The notes beneath the pieces were generated by a model. It was not told the DNA's origin. It saw only the letters and a list, made by a program, of their open reading frames with translations, and ran no database searches. The translations under genes and the position numbers were made by a program. From positions 5,627,146 through 5,691,145 of the forward strand of contig CM033745.1 of NCBI GenBank assembly GCA_019671005.1: a stretch of 64,000 bases of DNA, read 5' to 3'. The stretch comes from Hibiscus mutabilis (taxonomy: Eukaryota > Streptophyta > Magnoliopsida > Malvales > Malvaceae). Below, piece by piece: positions 1 through 11,910 of the stretch; within the stretch, counting starts at the first letter, position 1; each line of letters starts with the position of its first letter.

Positions 1-932
1 AAAAGAACTTCCGGCCAAAGCAGTCAGCCTCATGGAATATGGTCATAGGAGAGTTTAACACGTGGGTGCCAATACGTGGCAGCTTCCGACTACGCCATGG
101 TTAGTTGTTGCCTGTCGGTCAAATTTGTTTAGTTCCGTGAGCAGCTCGCGCGACAAGATGGCCTGAAAGCCTGATAAGAGTCCATATTGAATCTGGCCCT
201 TGAGGACCCAATCGCACCTTTCTAATAGAAACTATAGTTAGTGATAATAAAATAATGATTTATATTTTATACATTAACGTTGAATTTTTTTTATAAATGA
301 TTTAGGGATTTAGTTTAGAGTTGAACGGTTTTATGTGTTAAAACTTTAAAGGTTATGGTTGGGTTTTAGGGTACTATGCTTAGGGATTTAGTTTTAACTT
401 ATAAACTCTTAATTTTAACTCTGAACTCTAATTCTAATCACAACCTTTAAACACTAAACTTTAAATTAAATCTATAAACCCTAAAATCAATACATACTTA
501 TGAAAAAAATTCCACCATCAATGTATGGAGTAATTACCACAAATATAAATTTATTATAAAATAACCCTTAAATATGATTTTTGTTTTTTCTTCTTCAAAT
601 CTTAAGTAGTAATTTTCAGATCTTTTATTTTAAGATTGTATAAAAAATAATCATATAATAATATTAATTGTTATTGAAGATTTTATAAGAAATATATATT
701 CAAAGTTTAATCCAGATTTATGAAAAATTTTGGTAATTTCTCTATTTTGTTTTATTTGAGAAAAAGATGAAAAAATGGAATTCTCAATATGGATAAAGTC
801 ATCAAGGTATAGGTATTAATTTGGGTCAGATCCGTTAAAGTGCACCCGGCCCAAACTAATTAGCATCCTTTTGTAATCTGAATAAAAAGCAGGGGCAAAA
901 ACGTCTTTTCAGTCACCCCAAATCGTCTCTCC
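1..932. other. intergenic region upstream of TFIIA gene
   Basis: I see no coding potential. Positions 59-64 are a G-box CACGTG and 74-80 an ACGTGGC (ABRE-like) core, both over 1.1 kb from the next start codon, so they may serve a gene to the left. Positions ~296-495 hold degenerate runs of the CCCTAAA/TTTAGGG type, first in G-rich then in C-rich orientation, which makes a loose inverted repeat. The rest is AT-rich and I recognise nothing else in it. Confidence 0.5.
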
Positions 933-964
933 TATTTATATATACCCCATCTACAAAATCTAGG

Positions 965-972
965 GTATAAAA
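965..972 (+). promoter_or_regulatory. candidate TATA box of TFIIA gamma gene
   Basis: TATAAAAG lies 270 bp before the start codon and is followed at ~994-1019 by a TTTC microsatellite and pyrimidine-rich leader typical of plant 5' UTRs. A second TATA-like stretch lies at 933-944. A leader intron ending at the CAG at 1228-1230 is possible, since a long T-run precedes that CAG. Confidence 0.45.
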
Positions 973-1242
973 GACCCCAAATCTTCTGCGCCATTTCTTT
1001 CTTTCTTTCTTTCTTTCTAGATCTTCCCAAAACTGAACGTTAAACTCTTAAAATCTTCAAGATTCTGCAATTTCTGAACATACACAATCTTCCTCATTTC
1101 GCATCCAAACATTCGTAATTTCTTCATCCGAATCCATCTCCTAAATTAACGCTTTTTCTTGTTTTGATTTCTTTTTTTTTTTTTTCAACATCGAGATTCA
1201 AGATTTACCCTTTTCCCATTTTTTGGGCAGGTTGGGTAAATA

Positions 1243-2832
1243 ATGGCGACGTTTGAGCTTTACCGGAGGTCAACGTTCGGAATGTGCTTGACGGGGGCAT
1301 TGGATGAGATGGTTTCAAACTGCACTCTCAGCCCCGAACACGCTATTCAGGTTCTCGTCCAGTTCGATAAGGTACTGTTAAATACTTTGTTGGCTTCTTC
1401 CGCTTTTCTTTATTCATAATTTAATTTATTAATTTAGTATATGTTTATTTTAGTCTATGACTGAAGCCTTGGAAAGTCAAGTGAAGAGCAAGATTACCAT
1501 TAAGGTACGTTCTTTCTTTTTAAGGAAAAATTGTTAATTTTTGTTAACAGGATCCTAGAACATTTAAGGTTTTAACTGGATCCTAGAATGTTAATTTGGT
1601 ATTAAATGTTAATTTTAATTGACGGTGATTTATTGACAGTGATTTGCTGTTTCTATTGAATAACTGTGGTGTGATATTTTTGTTTTATCAAGTGCCTACT
1701 ATTAAGTTCTGTGTTTAAAGGAAGCTGATATTAGTTTGATATGGTCCCTTGCACTCCCCACCTTGAAGAAAGATAAATGCGATTAATGACTATTCATGAA
1801 TGGTAAAAGATATGTTTATTTCATTACAAGTATGTGCAGGATTAAAATCTAGCTGTGTTCTTTGCTCAAAAAAACAATCTAGCTGTGTTAATTTTTGCTA
1901 CTACAATGGTACAAGAATTTCATTTTGATTTAATTATGGTCTCAAATTTCAACATAGTAGAGGAACTAAAACTAGAATTAAACCTTCCATTTATGGTAAA
2001 TGGTCTCAAATTGTTTTTTTTTTATCTAAATGTCTGTGTTGCAACTTAAAAGAATTAGGAAAGACTAACATGCAAAACACGTGAATCTTTCAAATTAAGT
2101 GATGCTAGAAAACGTTTTGACACATTATGAATTATTTAGGGATTTTGAGTGGAGAATGGTGTTTTAATTCTTGATAAACAATAGCTACCTCTTGTCTTCA
2201 AATTTTTCTTTATGACTTTTGTTGATGGTTAAAAGAGTAGGGTTAACATATCTCAATTATATTTTCAAAGATTCTTATGACAAAGTTTTGGGTTATTTTG
2301 ATTTTAGTGTTATTGCTCGAGAAACATTATCAGGAACATGAAAATATAGATTTCAAAAAAGCTTTGCTTTCTTGGATAATGGTTTTCTTTATCATACATA
2401 ATTATGTATTTCCTTTTTGGTCAAATTTAATTGGTTTTCAATAACATTCAAAATCAAAACTGGTGATTGGGAATACCTCTTTTCTTGCATCAGTGTTTTG
2501 TGGTATTTTTCTTCTACCCTTGAGATTTTAGCTTTCTGCTGCTTTTGTTTTGGTGCCTCAGATTTTTTTATCTGAGGACTTCTGTATTCTTATTAAAAAA
2601 ACATTCTCATTTACTTACCATTTGGAATTGCAATGAAAATTCGGGTTGCTATTCATATGTGAACTTTAATCCTGTGTTATATGTGCTACAGGGACATCTG
2701 CACACCTATAGATTCTGCGACAATGTTTGGACCTTCATTTTACAGGATGCTTTGTTTAAGAAGGAGGATTCTCAGGAGACTGTAGGTCGGGTGAAAATAG
2801 TAGCATGTGATTCAAAACTACTCCTACAATAA
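1243..2832 (+). CDS. TFIIA-S: transcription initiation factor IIA gamma (small) subunit
   Basis: Three exons, 1243-1371, 1454-1504 and 2692-2832, join in phase with GT-AG borders to give 106 residues, the usual length of plant TFIIA gamma. The protein begins MATFELYRRSTFG and includes LDEMV, the central SKITIKG junction and HTYRFCDNVWTF, all hallmarks of the family. TFIIA gamma pairs with the TFIIA alpha/beta chain, binds TBP on the TATA box and stabilises the preinitiation complex of RNA polymerase II in the nucleus. No lesion is visible. The second intron (~1.19 kb) contains only short chance reading frames. The start is the first ATG of the conserved N-terminus. The next gene on the same strand, a GWD2 relic, is unrelated. 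Confidence 0.96.
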
Positions 2833-4299
2833 AATGTCAATCGGTGTTATCTTTGAACGGTGGAAGAGGATGATTGATTGAGATCGGACATACATTACAA
2901 AGCCATCAACCTTTATTTGAATAAGTTTCCTATGTAATTAATTGTATTTTTCTTTCTGATAACATAATGTACAACAGTGAAAACTTTAGGACAAAACGAT
3001 GGTATTCTGATTTCTGACAAGATCACAATAATCGTGTCTATTTGACTGTCAAGTTATTTCAATCTTGCACCAGCTTGAATATGATATGGCGGTTTTTGAA
3101 CATTGAAGTATCCATTTCTGAGCTGCCTCTTTCATCTTCTCTTCTTGATTGTATTAATTTTTTCTCTTCCAGTTATCATTTGCATTTGTTTTAGACCTGA
3201 CAATTTGTATATTCATATTGTTTATTTGTTTTTGTGTAATCTTTTTAAAAATAAATTTGGATATATTAATAATTTGTATTTAGAATATTTCAAAATATTC
3301 CTATCCAATTGATATTGTTTGGCCTGATTTATTGGGTTTCCTTGGTAAGCAAGTTACCATTGAGGCGCTATTTTGAATTGAAATGTCCTTTTCAAAGACG
3401 ATGCTTGTGGACTTGTGGTCCTCCAAACGAGGAATGAGGTGCAGAACTGCACAAAGTTTACAAAAAGTTCTCCGGTATTAATTATCTCTACTGCCTTTAA
3501 TGAAAAGTCATTGTCTTTCCGTTCTATTTTAACCTTTTTCTATCGTCAAAATTGGCAATGGTGATTTTAGAATCCTTAGTGGGAATCCATATTCGCATAA
3601 CGCATCCCTCAGCCTAAGTGCAGAACTTTCAGCTTTTGCTTTTAAAATGCCAAAGCATAGCTCTAACCTAATAAGCTGGCAGGCTCCAAGCATCCGATTC
3701 TCTTCCATCTTTTCCCCGAGTTTCCTTTTCTCAACAGAATTCCAGCTTCTCTTCCGGTACGAATAAGAAAGCCTTTACCCGCCAAACAAAAAATAGACAA
3801 GAAAAAAGGGGTAACTTACTTTTCAACAAAGTAATAAATGATGCCTTTTAGATTATCAATATATATTAGTTAGGATTCATTTACAGTTTAGTTTTACGCT
3901 TAATTAGGTTACTGCATTTACTGAGTTTAATGATTGAAATTAAAACTCACTTAGTTTTCAACCATGTTGCAAGACAGTTGTCAGATGCATATTGAATTGC
4001 TGTATCGTAGACTTCAGCTCACATCAACTATGGACCCCAAGGAATCATCTTTGTAGCTTTGTTAGCGATGGTAATTCAATATTCCCTTCAGGAGTCTCAA
4101 ACAGCAGATTTTTCACATTTAAAGATACTCCAGCTTTTATGTAACCATGCTCAAAAAAAAGAAGAAGAAGAGAGTTTAATGCATATAAAATTGGTTGTTT
4201 GTCTATCACCCAAGGTCTTTCAAACCCATAGGGTTTCATTGTTGTAAGTGACTGATTACTAGGGCGGCCTCCAGTAGCGTACAGGTTCCAATTGATGGA
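2833..4299. other. TFIIA 3' region and intergenic DNA
   Basis: AT-rich sequence that should hold the TFIIA 3' UTR and the 5' flank of the GWD2 relic. Short open stretches on both strands at ~4045-4305 have no family resemblance I can recognise and overlap each other, so I treat them as chance. The true first exon of the GWD2 ancestor may lie here, but I could not define it. Confidence 0.4.
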
Positions 4300-7200
4300 A
4301 TGCAACTTCAGGTTTTAACTTTCTATTATGTAAGGATTTTTAAAATTATTACGGTTGGTTATCCTCCTAACATAATTGTTTTTTTGATCTTTTTCCTTTT
4401 TATGTAGATCAATGTTTCTGGATGTTCAAATAAGCGCAACGCAAGAGTTGAACTTCAGCTTAAAACTGCACAAGAACTTGGATTCTTCACTGGGGTTTTC
4501 TTTACCATGGGAATTTGTAAAGCTTGCAATGAAAACTTTTCATAAATACATATTCTATTTTTACTTGGTTTGTTTGCATTTTGCACATCAAACCAACTCA
4601 TGAGATTGTATCCCCAACAGGAACTGGTATATCCCATGTGGTGAAGATTCTTCAGGGGCAAAATCTTACAAGCAGGTGCACTGCAGACACCATTTGTGAA
4701 GGTGTATTTTATTTTTGCAATTTATGCTTAGTTTATTTGGATGTTACCATTCTCAATCACAAGTAAGAATTCATTGTGAATGTTAAATAATTTTAATTCG
4801 ATGAAGTTGGTCTTCAACTGCAGAATGGAGACATATATGTTCTAAATATTGAGTTGATAGACCCCAAGATTCACGCTATTGAATTTGTGTTGAAGGATGG
4901 AAATCAAGACAGATGGTTGGTTTTTCCTTTGGGCCATCCCCTTCTTTTTTTTTTTGCAGGGTTTTTGAGATGTTTGAAATTTTTATATATTTTGCTTTCC
5001 AGGTTGAAACTAAATCATAGGAATTTCAGAGTTGAGATTCCTGATATGATGCAAGTGATCCACTTCCATCTATACCGAAAGATCTAATAGATCGGAAGGC
5101 ATATCTAATCTGGGAAAGTAGAGGTAGACCCCAAAGCACCCCGGAACAACAAAAGGTGTGTTGTGCTGCAAAAAAAAAAAAAAAATGAATTTTCTTCTCA
5201 AATTGAATTTATCAACTGTTTTCACTTGTTCAAGTTAGTAATCTGACAGTTTGATTCATCATATGTTTGTTGCTCTCTAACTTTGCTTTCCTTTCCAGAT
5301 AGTGAAGTTCTAAAGTTACTGAAACTAGTGAAAGCGTTACCATGCATGTTCTGATTTGTCGTCCAGATAATCTCATATACTCCCCACTGTTTATGTTACC
5401 TTTAGACCAAAACTTGAAACAAACCCTTTTTACTTTCTTAGGATATTTTTGCAACCCAAATCTTGCCATCGGAAATTTTCTCACTTTATGCAAGTGGTAT
5501 CATTTCCTTTTTCATCTGTATATTTCGGTGTTTCTTGTCCTCCTTTGCTCTCTCAACTATTGGCTATTTAGCTTAGAAAGCCACCGCTTGATACTAGTGT
5601 AGTTCGAACCCGAGTTGGGTGCTATTGTTACAACAGCCAGTATCAAGTTATTCCCGTCTGAGTACTTATATATTATCATTGTGTGCATTGTAGCAAGATT
5701 ATGCGGATGCCTTAGCAGAGCTGCAAAATCAACTCTGCAGGGGAATATCCTTGAATGAGTTAAGAGCAGCTACATGAATGCAAGAACAAAAACAAAAGCC
5801 CAGGATGATATACAGCCATCTAGGTGTGTAACGCCATCATCTTACCTTAGAAGACATGACGTCGAAAAGTGGTTGCAAAGGCAGTCTAAGGGGCATGAGA
5901 ACAAGGCTGGTCAGTCTTCATCAACTTTTATGGATCTTGTAGAGAAATCAGTTGAAGGAAAGAACGTGGTCTTGAAGCAAAATTATATTGTTGGCTACCA
6001 TGAAATAGTGGTTAGTCTTCCTGCAATATTTTGATTTTCTTGAATGACAAAAACATGTTGATGGAGATTTCCATGGTTTGAATCCAGTTCATTCATTCAT
6101 TTAATTCAGTGAGGGACTTTGATTTCTTCTAGCCATTGTCGAATCAAATACCTATTTACTCATCTACAGAAGACCAACTTCCAATATCTCTGGAACAACA
6201 GCTCCTATATGCTTTTGGTTTCTTATTTGATCTTTTTCAGGTCCTCACTAAATTTGTAACTAGTGATTATCACATATTGGTTGCTTTGAACGTGAAAGGC
6301 ACTGCAATTCTTCACTGGGGAGTGTCAAAGTCATCAGCTGGTGAATGGCTGGTGAGATACTGGGTCCTTCATTTAGTAGGAAATACATGCTCATTGTGTG
6401 CACTGACTCTGGATATTTCCACCTGTGGTATGCTTTCAAATCTTACTTCAACTCACTGCCTACTTTCATCTCTAACACCAGGCTCCTCCATCGGATATGT
6501 TGCCTGAAAAGTCAAAAATGGTTGTCGGAGCATGTCAGACTTATTTTACAGACATGCCAGTCAGAGGAGGATCCTTTCAGGTAATTTACTCAAAGCGGTT
6601 TGTCACGAATCATTGTTCTTACTAAATGTTCAATTGATTAATCACACCTTCCGTCTGGGAAAAAAAGTTGGTAGATGTTAATTTGCAGAAGAGGAATTTT
6701 GTTGGTATTCAATTCGTGATATGGTCTGGCGGGTCTTGGACTAACAACAATGGGGCCAACTTCTATGTAGCCGTACAACCTGTGCTGCCAAGTGGGAAGG
6801 TAATATTTATTATTCTGTACTGAATGATTGGTTTTTTTTTCAGTGCATGTTAAATACATCATATTAGAAGGTACCTTGCCTTTTGCAATTGATGTGTGGA
6901 TATACAAACTGCCCATGCACTCTAAGCTTTTTTACATTAAAATAGTTTTTTGGTCTCTGATGAATGTCACGGGGCCATTACCCTCTTCCCAAAAAACATG
7001 TCTGATAGGATGTGCAGCGCCACCGTATTTATATCCCAAGACCTCCATTTTCCTTTCCAATGTGGGATTAATGACCCCGCCTCTTCTCAGCGACGCGTTC
7101 TCCCCACTTTTTCCACACGAGCTTCCGCTCTCGTGATGGGCCACCTTGTCATAATTGTCCACCCTGCCTACCCTACTCATGGGCACTCGGCGTGAAATCA

Positions 7201-10200
7201 GGCAGTCAAACGGGTCGCTCTGATACCACTTGTCACGGGACCATTACTCTCTTCTAATGGCCCCGTGACATGAAGCACTAGCATTGTCAGGTGCAGGCTA
7301 ATATGCTTTACTTTCCATCTCTTAGATTTATTTCAATTTCATGGTTTTCTTTTGTCGTGAAACCAGTCAAATGATACTAGAAATTTTTGTCAAATGATAC
7401 AACAGAAAAGGTATTTTGATTGTTGGGAATAAATGGCTTAAATGTGTGATTTTATGGTCTGATGATACTAGCTATTTGATATGGAGATGAAACTTAAATG
7501 ATGAACATGAACAGTTTACAATTGCTATCAAAAAAAATATTGGAGGATGACTGCATTTGAACCACATCTTTATCTAGTTTGTTGAAAACAATGAAGTAAT
7601 ACTTATGGATTAATGTATTCTGTTGAGGAAAAATATGGAGTTTAGAGATGCTTATTTTTGTGACTTTGATAAAATAGTCACACATTCAAACCAAAAAGAA
7701 CAAGGAGAACTATCGTGTATGCCTTGTTTGAGTTAATATCTCATGTTAGTCATCTAGTGTTTTCTTTACCAGTCTTCTAGATCAGTGAACATTGGAGACC
7801 CTTTCTTGCAGGTTGACGGGCATGGTAAAAGAATTGTCAAATGGTTGCTTGATGAAATATCCCAAAGAGAAAAGGAGGCTGAGAGGTCTTTGATGCATAG
7901 GTAACTAAGATATGGGCCAAGCACATCATAAAAGAATCTAAGCATATCTATCTTTTACAATTAATGTCATTTTGGAAACACCAGGACCTTGTCTCAGCAT
8001 CTTACAACAGTTGAGATATTAGGATCTATCTAATATGTCTCTTACCTTGATTTTGTGACAAAAAAAGCTTCACTTACAAGCTCAACTGTCACAGGTTCAA
8101 TATTGCAACAGAGTTGACAGAACGCTGTAAAGCTGAGGGAGAATTAGGGCTTATTGGTATATTAGTCTGGATGAGGTTTATGAGATGCAGGCATCTTACC
8201 TGGAAGAAGAACTACAATGTGAAACCTCGGTAAATTTGCATTTTTTCATAAATCAGATCTTATGACTTTATTAATATACAAATTTAGATGTGAAAAGTTG
8301 ATTTGGTTATGTAAGATCTACAACTTATATAAGTGTATATATAAGTAATACTAGCCTATTAAGCTTGCATTCACTGCTATTTTGCTGCAGAGAAATTAGT
8401 GAAGCTCAAGACAGTTCACCAATTTACTGCAAAGAATATATGTGAACCAGCCAAATGACCGAGAGATTGTGAGGCTAATAATGGCATTTGTTGGCCGTGG
8501 AGGTGAAGGTGATGTTGGGCAGAGAATTCGTGATGAAATATTAACGATTCAGGTATATATAATTTATGTCTTATAGAGATGGACTTTGCTGCATCATTCT
8601 TGCAAAATTAATTCTCCTGGCTTTTCACTAGAGAAACAATGATTGCAAAGGGGGCATGATGGAGGAATGGCACCAAAAGTTGCAAAATAATAGTAGCCCA
8701 GATGATGTGGTTATTTGTGAGGTATGTAATTATTTATCAAGCAACTTCTACTAGGAATGTCTCACCCCGATGTTAGGCCTTGAAAACCAAGTGCATTCAT
8801 TTGATTGATTAAACTTGTTCACGTAGATATACATTCTGTTAATTTAATGTTGTGTTCTTTTGTAACAGGCACTATTAGACTATTTGAAATCTGGTTTTAA
8901 ACTTGAACTTTATTGGAAAACATTGCATGCCCATGGTCTCACAAAGGAAAAACTTGCAAGTTATGACCGTCCAATTGTGCCAAACCCTAGTTTCAGGATG
9001 GATGCTAAAGAAGGTCTCATCCGTGACCTTACTATGTACTTGAAGACATTGAAGGTATCAATCCTGTTTCGACAAAGTACCAATATTTTCATGAGATTTT
9101 CCACTTTTTTGTTATGCTTACATTTACTAAAGTAAATTCAAAGGTATTTATGTGATCACACTATTAACTTTGGTGAAAATTCATGAAATTTGACTTAACT
9201 TCTTGGAAGTTGGAGTTTCTTGCAAATTACTTTGTTGAAAATTGTCAGGCTAGAAGAAGAAGGCTTCAAATTGTCCATTCATTCATCCTTTCATCATATG
9301 GTTAGTTTATAAAGCTGACAAGAATTATTAATTGACTCAGCAACTAATTAACTGTTTCTAACAGAAACCAACTCACTCAACTATCATATAACGGCTATTT
9401 ACAAAAAGGTCCTAACTGAATATTAAAAAACTCATACTTACACTATTGATCTCTCCTATTCAATTTTCCTTGCATCAACATCTGCTTATAACCAGGGAAC
9501 CTGAGTTTCAGAATGCTGATGATTAGAGCTTGCAAATGGAAATCAACAAAAGCCCTCTATCAGATATAAATTGCAGTGTTCTGAGTATCTTCAAAGAGAT
9601 CAAACAAACTATCTTTTGAATTTATCCTTCATTAATCATTTTTTATTTGTATGACCTAAGTAATTTTCAAGAGAGGACATATGGTGTCTTTTATATCAAT
9701 AGTAACTGAAATCTTTCGGTTGTAACATCCCTCTTTGACTCTAGTCAGTATTTTGATCCTCATTTAGTTATATGTCATAAACTAGATATTCTCCAATACT
9801 CTCTCTTTTTAAGATATGTAATAAACTGGATTTGTTGTTCAAAAGTTTTTATTGATTACTATAACATGTGACAGGCTGTTCATTCTGGTGTAGAGCTTGA
9901 ATCTGCTATTGAAAGTTGTATGGCTCCCTCGTTCAAGGTTAGTTGCAGCAATACCAGATGAGAAATTATTTTAACTTGTGGTGCGTTTTCCATTATCTTA
10001 AGCATTAAATTTGAGTTATCACTAAATCAAGTCTCAATCTTCTTTGTGTTGCTCAGAATCAAGGTTTTGCGACAGCATATGGTGGTTTATCGCTAAAGTT
10101 GCAGGTAACTCTCTATGTATAGTCAGCATTCTATTACAGATCATAAGATTCTGTTTATGGACAATCATAATAAGTATGCTATTCATGGAATTTCAATTTA

Positions 10201-11910
10201 TGCATCAACGTTTTGGCCCAAGAATTGTTTCTTCTAATTTGGATTTTTTGTATGATGTAATGTTCCTTCTTGAAAAATATCATCGTTTCTCACCCAAAGA
10301 AATGTAAAAAGAAATGACTTTTTTTCATTGTTGTTGTCAAATTCCAGGAGTGCTTGAACTTTGTCAAAACTCATATTGGTGATGAATCGCATTGGCCCTT
10401 TGATGGAGGTATTAGTCTTTACTTGAAGTAAGCTGGAGCTTGTTCTATTCTAAGATACATTTTTTGTGACTGAATCTTTTTCTTCATTGCAGAAATTGTT
10501 GGAATCCCGCATTGAGATTCGCCCTCTTCTGCTAACACATCATAGATTGGCGAAAGAGCTGCTATTCCTTGATCTTGCTTTGGCTTCAGCTGTTAGAACA
10601 ACCATGGAAAGGGGACTAAAAGATCTAAAATTCACACACCCTCCGGTAAGTCTTGATATATTTGCAAACCAGGAAATAAATTACCTAGAAGACAACCAAT
10701 GTAATCGTTTTTTTATGAATCAGGAAATCATGTTCTTCGTTTCCTTGGTGCTTGAAAGTTTGTGCCTGTCCATGGTCAAGAATGAAGATCTAATTTACTG
10801 TACTAAGGTATATTATCTCTTGAGTTTTATTGGAATTTTTTTTTTCATTTTGATGCATTGAATTCTGCCGACAATATTAAACTTTCATAATGTCTCGAGT
10901 CATGATTAAGTAATACTTAATGCTTATAAAAGTATCACCAATTGTTGTTTCATTGAACCTTCATTGGACTGGTATCATGTCTCGGAATCATACAAACCCG
11001 GTGATGCTCAATGGGCATTACAAACAAAGGCTATTCTTGATCGACTCCAAATAGTACTTTCTGACAGGGCTGTTGATCACCAGAACAAGATCCAGCCTAG
11101 TGCTGAATATCTAGGCAAACTGCTTGGCATCGGGAAACCATCTGTATGTGATTAAATTTGAAACATATCTGATGATGGAGATTGAGTGTTATTTAGTTCT
11201 CAGTCTAAGATTTATTTCTTTGTTCTGCTATCAGATAGATACTTTTGCCAAGGAATTAACAAGATCAGGATCTGGAGCTGTTCTTTCTATGCTCATCAAT
11301 CGTTTTGATCCCATTCTCAGAAAAGTTGCAAATTTAGGATGGTGAGTTTTCACCGAAACTTAAGAGTTTATGAATAGAATGTAGCCTAATTCATTTTAGA
11401 AAGCGAAAGCCAACAAAAAGTTGCAATGAACTCTACAGGTTACTGGTTATGCAAGCAAGAAAACAGGGCTCTACTGTAAGCCGACTATCATTTTCCATTC
11501 CGACTCGAATGGCGAAGATCTCGAGGGATATGCAGGTGCTGGGCTTTATGACAGGTGAGCTTCTGAAACCTGACTTGAATTTTGGACAATATTTTGCAAA
11601 CAACATTGATATCGATGTCATGGTAGCATATTATTATTGCTTAGGAACTCATAAATTCAAGGTTTAGTTTTTTCATTTAAAAGAAAATTTGTTGAATATT
11701 TTCAGTGTACTTATGGATGAAGAAGAAAGCATGGTTTTGGATTATTCCAATGATCCAATGATAGTTAACAAAGCTTTCCAGACCTCAATCTTGTCAAAAA
11801 TTGCAGAGGCGGGGAAGATTATAGAAACCCTTTATGGATGTCCGCAGGACATTGAAGGAGTGGTGAAAGATGGAATGATTTATGTTGTTCAAGCAAGACC
11901 ACAAGTCTGA
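4300..11910 (+). pseudogene. GWD2: decayed alpha-glucan water dikinase, GWD2 type
   Basis: About 23 exons align in order with plant GWD2. They include the N-terminal starch-binding stretch (4408-5155), the HWGV..SSAGEW repeat (6241-6351), the LLDEISQREKEAERS block (7812-7900) and the start of the C-terminal catalytic half (10967-11341). A functional enzyme transfers the beta-phosphate of ATP to starch glucose through an autophosphorylated histidine. Damage is extensive. Apparent one-base frameshifts lie near 4462, 4672, 5050, 5773, 8413 and 10390, and the acceptor before 10967 reads TG instead of AG. Exons coding roughly 300 residues are absent between 11341 and 11439, only 97 bp apart, and these should carry the phosphohistidine domain and most of the nucleotide-binding domain. 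The joined exons are also out of phase. The last exons (11439-11554, 11706-11910) still show SDSNGEDLEG and end with the conserved VVQARPQV. The upstream start is not defined. Confidence 0.93.
6965..7270 (-). mobile_element. SMART/TRIM-like mini LTR retrotransposon
   Basis: A 306-bp insertion in an intron of the GWD2 relic. Its right end is a 40-bp near-palindrome (7231-7270) built from TGTCACGGGACCATTA and its complement, and the left end repeats TGTCACGGGGCCATTA. Read on the minus strand, TGGTATCAGAGCG (7216-7228) starts two bases inside the terminal repeat. This is the classical initiator-methionine tRNA primer-binding site. A purine tract (GGGAAGAGGG) precedes the other terminal repeat. 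Flanks carry TGAA (ATGAA if the terminal A is shared) on both sides, fitting a 4-5-bp target duplication. There is no coding capacity, so it must be mobilised in trans. It resembles the very short elements called TRIM or SMART; the exact family is unknown to me. Confidence 0.75.

Noticed and set aside
6636..7195. Overlapping open frames on both strands around 6.6-7.2 kb
   Set aside because: They lie in an intron and in the mini LTR element; none matches a known protein, and the palindromic element explains the G/C-rich opening.
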